From NCBI GenBank assembly GCA_002791215.1, contig PFWQ01000054.1, positions 4,787-10,782 on the forward strand: DNA of 5,996 bases. The letters run 5' to 3'. The position numbers and the translations under genes were made by a program. This DNA is from a candidate division SR1 bacterium CG_4_9_14_3_um_filter_40_9. GTDB lineage: Bacteria; Patescibacteriota; Gracilibacteria; Absconditabacterales; Absconditicoccaceae. This document shows positions 1 through 5,302 of this stretch, piece after piece. Within the stretch, counting starts at the first letter, position 1. Each line of letters opens with the position of its first letter. The notes beneath the pieces were generated by a model that saw only the letters and a list, made by a program, of their open reading frames with translations, was not told where the DNA came from and ran no database searches.

Positions 1-430
1 AGCTTAGTGTTTTTTTGCCGAAAACAAGAGCCCTGATGAGTCATTCTTCTCATTTTCCCATCCGGATATCGATACGATCGTAGGCATGTCATCTTTCTCA
101 GGCCTCGACGATAGCTCAGCCTCTATCTGCGATTTCTCACACTCACAAGGCAGGGAAATAAATGATAGTTCAAAAATTATAGGAAGAAGGTCATGCAAGC
201 ATGCCATTGAATACTTTTTTTCATGAAGCTCAGCAATATCATTCACCGTTCAAGATTTTTTCATCTTCGTAGCTAGATTTATAGTAGAAAGCCTGCCCTG
301 TTTCAGGCGAATAATATGCAGTTACGACAAAATTCTGCGCTATGCATCACGACGTGTCGAATGCTAAGGAAATTCAAAAAAATAGAAACAAACAAAACAG
401 AAAGAAAATATATTTTGAATACAATTTCAT
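1..430 (-). CDS. Secreted 3D-domain (double-psi beta-barrel) protein, 3' end cut by window
   Basis: Read with TGA as glycine, the minus strand is open from ATG at 430-428 to the left edge, giving 143 visible residues. Residues 1-7 are a basic start (MKLYSKY), residues 8-24 a hydrophobic core, with likely signal cleavage after ISLA: an exported protein. The mature part starts NFVVTAYYSPETGQ, continues with LNGEG and NGMLA, then DRGGAI (102-107) and DRIDIRMGKGEEGL (118-131). This is the signature of the 3D (Asp-Asp-Asp) domain, a double-psi beta-barrel known from MltA-type lytic transglycosylases and Rpf/YabE-type proteins; D102, D118 and D121 are the candidate acidic residues. Fourteen of its 20 glycines are TGA, so the standard code shows only an unrelated 80-residue frame over 4-246. 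A cell-wall-remodelling role is inferred from the fold; the reaction is unknown. No Shine-Dalgarno site is seen. Upstream in-frame codons exist, but the signal peptide and the nearby TATAAT support the 430 start. Confidence 0.82.
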
Positions 431-438
431 GGAGTACA

Positions 439-455
439 ACAAATTATAAATTTGT
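439..455 (-). promoter_or_regulatory. -10 box inside a 17-bp palindrome before the 3D-domain gene
   Basis: The minus strand carries a perfect TATAAT (plus-strand ATTATA, 443-448) within the perfect inverted repeat ACAAATT-ATA-AATTTGT. Transcription starting about 7 bases after the -10 would begin near 436, only about 6 bases before the ATG at 430. That gives a nearly leaderless mRNA and fits the missing Shine-Dalgarno site. No convincing -35 hexamer lies at 16-18 bp. The palindrome could bind a repressor. Promoter activity is inferred. Confidence 0.4.
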
Positions 456-713
456 GTCCCTTGTGAAAGGATACAATCCAGCAAAGCTGGAGAAGCGGGC
501 CTTTGGGGTAGGGATTTATTGCGCGTCCTAGTCATCTTTTTCTCGCCATTCCACAACTCTATTCCGTTGGATCATAAGATGAGCATACATTTTAAGGAGA
601 TATTTTTTTACTTTATCGTGAAGAGATTGGGCTCGATCACTGAGATAACAACCCCCTATGATAAAATCTATAAATCGTTTATTCATTCTTTTCTCCCGAT
701 CTCACATTACAAA

Positions 714-816
714 CGTTGAAACGCTAAAGCGCCAAAGCGACCAAACAATTTTTATCGCAAAGCGTTTATCGCCCGAAGGGCTTTTATCAGCCACGCAGTA
801 CTGCGTAGCGTTTATC
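714..816. repeat. Tract of mini-hairpins spaced by TTTATC
   Basis: The tract begins with overlapping small stems: CGTTGAAACG (714-723), CGCTAAAGCG (722-731) and CGCCAAAGCG (730-739). A modular part follows. TTTATC occurs at 751-756, 765-770, 783-788 and 811-816, and between the copies lie the inverted repeats CGC-AAA-GCG (756-764), GCCC-GAA-GGGC (771-781) and the perfect palindrome ACGCAGTACTGCGT (793-806), which extends further with a G-U pair. The tract sits just after the alr stop codon and may cap the alr mRNA. GCCCGAAGGGC followed by TTTT (782-785) is a weak plus-strand terminator shape. Confidence 0.55.
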
Positions 817-818
817 AT

Positions 819-1955
819 TTATTCTATTTCTCTCCTTATCCCTTTATCCAATCTTGCCAAGCATTCATATATGATAGTTCCGCTTTCCTGAGCCAGAACA
901 TACATGGTATTTTTTGCATTTACATCAGCAGTCACGATTTCAATTTCTTCTCAGAGACTGACGCCATCGTCGACCTGACACATACAAATGTTCATGCAGA
1001 TATTTCCGACCTGTCTGAAATATTTCCTTCATGATTTGAAGACGATCCTATTGGATGCGCTTCTAAAAAGCCCTTCTGCATACCCGAATGGGATCACCGC
1101 GATACGACTGCTTTCACCGGTTTTCCGTGTATGATTATAGCTTACTCATTCACCCGGAGCGATATCATGCAATCACACCACTCTGGACGTGATAGTCATC
1201 GCTGGTTTCAATTTCTTGCCGAGCACATATGCCTTATCATCAGAGTTTAATGGATTGTAGCCAAAAAGACCGATTCCTGGTCTATATGCATTGAAGAAAT
1301 CGTCAGTGATTTTCATGATTCACGCTGTATTCCCTATATGCCTTCGCAATGGCGTATGTCCATGGTTGATGATTTCCATATACATTTTTTTGAATTGTTG
1401 GATCTGCGTATCCATCTGGTCATAATACACCTCATCAGCGCTATGCAAATGCGACATCACACCAGTCACATGCACCTGTGGATTCTTTTCCAAGAGATCC
1501 AAAAAATCTTGAAGCTGTGATTCATCCAGGCCCTCTCTATTCATTCACGTATTGATAAAAATATGAATGTTAATCTCTTTTCCTCTATCTGTTAAATATT
1601 CCAAAGTGCTGACATTATACACGCAGAACGTTGTTCTTTTGAGATCAAAATATTTGTAATTCTCATCAAGCGTTTCTCACAGAAGCAAAATGGGTTTACT
1701 GGAATATTTTTTAGCGATTACATATTCCGGATAACTATCCACAACTAGATATTCAGCATCAGTTTTATTCAAAATTCTCACCACCTGTTCAAGCCCATGC
1801 CCATAGGCATTAGATTTAAGCACGGGGAACATGACAGCTGGTTCTTGCAAAGAATTCAGATAGTCATAATTATGCAATATATGTTTTTTATTGATTGTTA
1901 TGACATTCATCGGCCTCAATCTAGGACGGAATAATTTTCTCAAGAGTCTAAGCAT
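819..1955 (-). CDS. alr: Alanine racemase
   Basis: This PLP-dependent enzyme interconverts L- and D-alanine in the cytoplasm, supplying D-alanine for peptidoglycan. With TGA as glycine it is intact: 378 residues from ATG at 1955 to TAA at 821-819, within the usual 360-390. Family motifs appear in order: PVLKSNAYGHG with PLP lysine K47; INTGMNREGL (family DTGMxRxG); HLHSAD; HIGNTAG (family HxxNSAG); AYRPGIGLFG; GEGVSYNHT with catalytic tyrosine Y273; IPFGYAEG; and VGNICMN (family VGRxxMD). Seven in-frame TGA codons (low coordinates 1677, 1545, 1320, 1173, 1146, 1029, 951) fall at glycine positions. Alternative starts are ATG 1970 (five residues longer) and ATG 1910 (fifteen shorter, just before NVITINKK). 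GTG 2012 is less likely because a leader hairpin would lie inside the gene. No start has a clear Shine-Dalgarno site. It is divergent from the Clp ATPase gene. Confidence 0.93.
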
Positions 1956-1978
1956 ATTTTCTGATAACATATAAATAA

Positions 1979-2010
1979 GACGTGGAAAGTTCCTTAAGCA
2001 CTTTCCCGTC
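1979..2010 (-). promoter_or_regulatory. Leader hairpin just upstream of alr
   Basis: GACG-T-GGAAAGT (1979-1990) pairs with ACTTTCC-CGTC (2000-2010): eleven base pairs with one bulged base and a nine-base loop. In alr mRNA the hairpin ends 8 bases before ATG 1970 and is followed by a U-rich stretch (TTATTTAT). It could protect the 5' end, act as a weak attenuator or influence ribosome access. Only the pairing is seen; the function is inferred. Confidence 0.4.
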
Positions 2011-2013
2011 ACA

Positions 2014-2043
2014 TTTACTTGTAAAATTTATTTTACAGGTAAA
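2014..2043. promoter_or_regulatory. 30-bp palindrome, candidate operator
   Basis: The arms TTTACTTGTAAAAT (2014-2027) and ATTTTACAGGTAAA (2030-2043) are inverted repeats matching at 13 of 14 positions around a central TT. The dyad lies between alr (minus) and the Clp ATPase gene (plus), close to the alr start, where a dimeric repressor could act. I cannot assign it to a known regulator. It could also form an AT-rich hairpin in the alr transcript. This is the longest near-perfect dyad in the divergent region. Confidence 0.45.
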
Positions 2044-2095
2044 ACTCCAGCTACTTTCTATAAATTTACTACTCAATTACAATTGGAATAGAATA

Positions 2096-2149
2096 TTTTC
2101 ATCGTTTTCGTCCTATTTGTCCTTTTCGTCATTTTAATTATTTTCGTCA
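2096..2149. repeat. Six-unit 9-bp tandem repeat, consensus TTTTCGTCM
   Basis: Consecutive units are TTTTCATCG, TTTTCGTCC, TATTTGTCC, TTTTCGTCA, TTTTAATTA and TTTTCGTCA. The core TTTTCGTC recurs at 2105, 2123 and 2141, exactly 18 bp apart. The repeat lies in the divergent alr/Clp region about 90 bp before the Clp start codon. It does not extend any recognised gene; its role is unknown. Confidence 0.6.
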
Positions 2150-2171
2150 ACACCTATCCATCAATATTTCA

Positions 2172-2199
2172 TTGCAATTCTAAATAAAAAATCTATGAA
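2172..2199 (+). promoter_or_regulatory. Possible promoter for the Clp ATPase gene
   Basis: TTGCAA (2172-2177) and TATGAA (2194-2199) are separated by 16 bp, each matching four of six consensus bases. The transcript would start near 2206, giving a leader of about 30 bases. No strong ribosome binding site precedes the ATG at 2236 (only GGA at 2230-2232). This is a weak call from sequence alone. Confidence 0.3.
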
Positions 2200-2235
2200 T
2201 CAGCCATCATTTTACTCTACATATTTCACGGATCT

Positions 2236-4818
2236 ATGTACAAAGAAGCAAAACTCACAGCTCAAGCGACATCTTGCCTCACATACGCGCACACATTTGC
2301 TACCAAAAAAAATCATCCGACAATTACCGGAGACGATCTCTTCGCCGGAATCTATTTTTTCATAAAAGAGACTCCTTATGAGGATATATTTTTCAACCTC
2401 TTGGGAATAGAGAACCATGAACTTCTCCAAAACTTCTTTGAAGAAAGATATATAAACACTCAAAACACCAAAACTGAAGAACAAAAAAACCTCATCGGAC
2501 TCACTTTTTCAGACTCAATCCATATACAAATTCATGAATTTGTAAACAAGTCATCTCAACAATTGGACTTTATAGTGCTATTATATGCTTCATTATCAGA
2601 TTTATCAAGTGATTTAGAATGATACTTTCAAGAGTGCCAGCTAAACGTTGAAAAGCTAAAGAAGAACTGCCGAAACATCATACAAAACACACTCGTACAT
2701 CAGATTTGATTGTTTGCATTTTTGGAGATATTGAATAAACTATTCACTAGACTACATTTAGATTCCAAAAACGTGAAAATGCTCAAGATCCAAAACATCA
2801 AAACTCTGGACAACCTCAATATGTTTCTCGACGCAGTTGACAGCGAAATCGCAGACAAAAACGATACCTCGGTTATCGACACAGCAAAAACCAATAAAAA
2901 AGAAGAAAAAAAGATGACTATCGAATACTTCGGTGCAGATTTGACCAAAGAAGTAAAAGATGGATTCATCGATCCGATCATCGGAAGAGAAAATGAGATC
3001 AATCAGATGATCTACACGCTTTTGAGGAAAAACAAAAATAATCCTCTCCTTATCGGAGAAGCAGGAGTTGGTAAAACGGCTATCGTGGAAGGATTAGCGC
3101 AAAAGATCAATCAATGATTGGTGCCAGATAAGTTGAAGAACAAAAGAATTTTCTTGCTGGACATGGGAACATTGGTAGCAGGAACAAAATATAGAGGTGA
3201 ATTCGAATCGAGAATGAAATCAATCCTCGAAGAAGCGATGGATCCGACAAATAATATCATCATGTTTATCGATGAAATCCACACCATCATCGGTGCAGGA
3301 GGACAAGAGAACAACGATGCAGCACAGATGATCAAACCGCTGCTTTCCAGAGGCAAGATCAAGCTTATCGGAGCGACGACATTCAATGAATATCAGAAAT
3401 ACATAGAAAAAGATGCGGCGCTCAAAAGAAGATTCCAGGAAGTCATAGTGAATGAACCGAATAATGAGATGAGCAAAGAAATATTACTCTGACTTAAACA
3501 AACCTATGAAGATTTCCACGGCGTACAGATTGCTGATGCTGCATTAGAAGCAGCAGTCACGCTCAGCAAAAGATATATGCTCAATAAATATCTTCCAGAT
3601 AAAGCTCTGGATCTTATCGATGAGGCATGTGCAAAAAAATCCACTATGTCTGAAAAATTGAATAATGACGAAGAATACAAAAAATTTGAGCTCAAGATTA
3701 ACAAAATAGAGAAACAGATTGAAGAAGCCATAGAGAAACAGGACTATTTCGGAGCAGCAGAATTCAAAGAACAGGAAGATAAGATGAAACAGGAGATGCT
3801 GAAGATCAGAAGCAACAAAAATATTCCTACTCATCTGAGGATGATAATCTCCAAAGAAGATATCGGCAACGTTTTGGCCGACAAAATAGGCGTTCCGACA
3901 AATATCGTTAACGAATCCGAAATAGAAAAACTGAACAGACTCAGCGTAGATCTCAAAACCAAAATCATGGGTCAGGATGAAGCAGTCAATGCTGTTGTGA
4001 AAACACTTACCAGAAGCAGGATATCCGTCATGCACAAAGCGAAACCAATCGGTTCATTCTTGTTCCTCGGACCAAGCGGAGTCGGTAAAACATATCTAGC
4101 GAAACTCATCGCGAAAGATTATTTCGGAGACGAAACAGCAATGATCAGGATCGATATGTCAGAATTCATGGAGAAATATTCAGTATCCAAATTGATAGGT
4201 TCCCCCGCCGGATATGTATGATATGACGAAGGAGGGAATCTTACAGAAGCGATCAGAAGAAAACCATATTGCGTGCTCTTATTGGATGAAGTAGAAAAAG
4301 CTGCGACTGATGTATTGAATATCCTATTACAGATCCTTGATGAAGGGCAGCTCAAAGATGCCAAAGGCAGACTGATAGATTTCAAAAATATCATCATCAT
4401 CATGACATCAAATATCGGCAATGAAGAATTCTGAAAAAAGCAAAGTAAAATCTGATTCGCTACTGGCGACAAGAAAGATATGGATAACAAGCAATTTGAA
4501 CTCATCAAGGAAAGAGTCATAGAAGAGCTAAAGAACTTCTTATCTCCAGAGTTACTGAATAGGATTGATTATAAGATCATCTTCAAACATCTTGGCAAGA
4601 AAGATCTTGGAACTATTTTGAAATTGAAGATCAAAGATCTCATGACCGCATGGAAAACGAATGAAACCGTGAAATTGCCGACATTCTCAGAGAAGAAGAT
4701 CCAAGAAATCATCGAAAAGATCTACGAACCGCAATTCGGAGCGAGACCATTGGAAAGATATATCGAAAATACCATCGAGCCAAAACTAATCAAACAAATC
4801 ATGAAGAAAGGGAAATAA
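2236..4818 (+). CDS. clpC: ClpC-type AAA+ unfoldase, ClpP partner
   Basis: This hexameric ATPase unfolds cytoplasmic proteins and feeds them to ClpP. With TGA as glycine the frame is continuous from ATG 2236 to TAA 4816-4818 (860 residues; ClpC is usually about 810-850). Domains in order: two divergent Clp-N repeats (about 4-145); an unusual lysine- and asparagine-rich linker (about 150-226); D1 with Walker A GEAGVGKT (274-281), pore loop KYRG (318-321), Walker B FIDE (to E347) and arginines R398/R399; a short UVR-like coiled-coil middle domain (about 479-525), typical of ClpC rather than ClpB; D2 with GPSGVGKT (612-619), LLLDE (to E685), arginine finger R776 and sensor-2 GAR (R837). An IGF loop (739-741), the ClpP-docking motif, is present. 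Seven glycines (129, 158, 294, 419, 662, 733, 740) are TGA, including those of GYVGY and IGF. ClpE is the main alternative, but no N-terminal zinc finger is seen. No clp or adaptor gene adjoins it. Confidence 0.93.
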
Positions 4819-4826
4819 TCTATTTT

Positions 4827-4904
4827 CAAAAAACGCTGATATGCCAGCCCCGAAACGTCGGAGTCATTGCGAACGAAAGTGAAGCAATCTACCAGCATTT
4901 TTTG
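4827..4904. repeat. Compound inverted repeat after clpC (MITE-like or terminator)
   Basis: The outer arms CAAAAAACGCTG (4827-4838) and CAGCATTTTTTG (4893-4904) match at 11 of 12 positions. They enclose two further hairpins: CCGA-AACG-TCGG (4850-4861), and an ATTGC/GCAAT stem (4866-4870 with 4884-4888) topped by AC-GAAA-GT. The second lies in a segment beginning GTCATTGCGAACGAAAG, which resembles short dispersed repeats of the GTCATTGCGAGCG type known from many bacteria (from memory, not searched). It starts 9 bases after the clpC stop, and its right arm ends in six Ts (4898-4903), so it may also end clpC transcription. Confidence 0.5.
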
Positions 4905-4980
4905 CATTAAAGTCAATTATATTCGATGATTTTGGAAAGTATAGATGAATGGCTTAATCTCTATCTCAAACACCTCTTTT

Positions 4981-5009
4981 TTAAAAGTAGGCGGTTGGTA
5001 TGCTATATT
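4981..5009 (+). promoter_or_regulatory. Extended -10 promoter candidate
   Basis: TTAAAA (4981-4986) and TATATT (5004-5009) have a 17-bp spacer ending in TGC, giving an extended -10 (TGnTATATT). The expected start is near 5016. It points at the terminator at 5103-5141 with no protein gene between, so it would make a short RNA of about 125 bases. It overlaps the left arm of the inverted repeat at 5006-5017, which complicates the RNA model. Confidence 0.35.
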
Positions 5010-5141
5010 TTAGAAATACTTTCTGAGATAGCTCAATAGAAATATAAGATATGGACAGAGATTGACTGACAACATCATTGGCAAGATTAATTTCTAAAAT
5101 AAGACGCCGGGACTTCCCAAAGAAGTCCAACGTCGTTTTTT
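5006..5141 (+). ncRNA. Candidate structured small RNA with its own terminator
   Basis: A perfect 12-base inverted repeat, TATTTTAGAAAT (5006-5017) with ATTTCTAAAATA (5090-5101), would close a domain of about 96 bases. Inside it is a second stem, TTTCT-GAG (5020-5027) with CTC-AAT-AGAAA (5032-5042), with loop ATAG. A terminator follows directly at 5103-5141. No match to tRNA, tmRNA, SRP RNA, RNase P or 5S rRNA could be recognised. Only the pairing and terminator are seen; transcription is inferred, and the best promoter candidate overlaps the left arm, so it would transcribe only the end of that arm. Confidence 0.35.
5103..5141 (+). terminator. Rho-independent terminator
   Basis: GACG (5103-5106) pairs with CGTC (5131-5134), and GGACTT (5110-5115) with AAGTCC (5123-5128), across a small internal loop. 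A seven-base apical loop tops the stem, and six Ts follow (5136-5141). It would end a plus-strand transcript from the preceding 100-300 bases, possibly read-through from clpC. Confidence 0.7.
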
Positions 5142-5150
5142 GTTCGACCG

Positions 5151-5229
5151 CCAACAATGGTTGGATGCGAGAACAATACAGCTTGCTGTATATCCAGCAA
5201 AGCTGAATAGGAATTTTCGAAATTCCTAT
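5151..5229. repeat. Four consecutive hairpins
   Basis: The inverted repeats are CCAAC-AATG-GTTGG (5151-5164), ATACAGC-TT-GCTGTAT (5176-5191), CAGC-AAA-GCTG (5195-5205) and ATAGGAATTT-TCG-AAATTCCTAT (5207-5229). The last has ten perfect pairs and a three-base loop. They lie between two terminator-like hairpins, making six in a row from 5103 to 5265. The 14-mer ATCCAGCAAAGCTG (5192-5205) also occurs at 476-489. Function unknown. Confidence 0.6.
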
Positions 5230-5237
5230 GTGAAAAC

Positions 5238-5265
5238 TTAAAAACGCCCAAAAGGGCGTTTTTAA
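5238..5265. terminator. Bidirectional Rho-independent terminator
   Basis: TTAAAAACGCCC (5238-5249) and GGGCGTTTTTAA (5254-5265) are perfect inverted repeats with an AAAA loop, and each strand ends in a run of Ts. It lies 37 bases past the stop codon of the minus-strand SLH-like gene and serves converging transcription; it probably ends that gene's mRNA and anything arriving from the left. Confidence 0.8.
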
Positions 5266-5273
5266 TAATTCTG

Positions 5274-5301
5274 CTAAAGACTAAAGACTATCGACTAAAG
5301 A
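5274..5301. repeat. Short CTAAAGA repeat
   Basis: CTAAAGA occurs at 5274-5280, 5281-5287 and 5295-5301; the first two copies are in direct tandem. It fills the space between the bidirectional terminator and the stop codon of the SLH-like gene. It looks like simple-sequence spacer. Confidence 0.5.
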
Positions 5302-5302
5302 C

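Larger units (their letters stand above)
431..818. other. Intergenic region between alr and the 3D-domain gene
   Basis: No gene is supported here in either code. Open frames on both strands are short, lack recognisable domains, or run far into alr as antisense. It holds the promoter-like palindrome at 439-455, a small perfect hairpin CCAGC-AAA-GCTGG at 478-490, and the hairpin tract at about 714-816. The stretch from 540 to 710 shows nothing recognisable. Confidence 0.6.
4819..5302. other. Convergent intergenic region between clpC and the SLH-like gene
   Basis: No protein gene is supported in these 484 bases. The content is nearly all structural: a compound inverted repeat (4827-4904), a promoter-like sequence (4981-5009), a possible structured RNA (5006-5141), a run of six hairpins (5103-5265) and a CTAAAGA repeat (5274-5301). 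The part from 4905 to 4980 shows nothing recognisable. Confidence 0.6.

Noticed and set aside
4..246. 80-residue minus-strand frame under the standard code
   Set aside because: The neighbouring minus frame, read with TGA as glycine, carries a signal peptide and the 3D-domain motifs through the same bases; both cannot be real, and this one has no recognisable domain.
316..531. 71-residue plus-strand open frame
   Set aside because: It overlaps the signal-peptide end and promoter of the minus-strand 3D-domain gene and has no recognisable motif or ribosome binding site.
519..719. Plus-strand frame that extends far with TGA as sense
   Set aside because: The extension is antisense to alr, and the non-overlapping part has no domain or typical start; loss of one stop codon makes such open frames common.
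714..816. CRISPR array
   Set aside because: The TTTATC repeats are only six bases and spacing is irregular (14, 18 and 28 bases), with palindromic rather than unique spacers.
2058..2132. 24-residue minus-strand leader peptide (MTKRTNRTK...) upstream of alr
   Set aside because: It is made mostly of the 9-bp tandem repeat, has no ribosome binding site, and shows no run of regulatory codons suggesting attenuation.
2236..4818. clpC as a pseudogene with seven nonsense mutations
   Set aside because: Every interruption is TGA, the frame never shifts, all ATPase motifs are intact, and the neighbouring genes show the same pattern; recoding explains it.
5025..5042. TAGCTCAATAG resembling a tRNA D-arm
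   Set aside because: No T-arm (GGTTCGA-like), anticodon arm or acceptor stem can be placed around it.
5051..5284. 77-residue plus-strand ORF beginning MDRDGLTT under code 25
   Set aside because: It runs through two strong terminator hairpins and the hairpin array, and its composition simply follows the inverted repeats.
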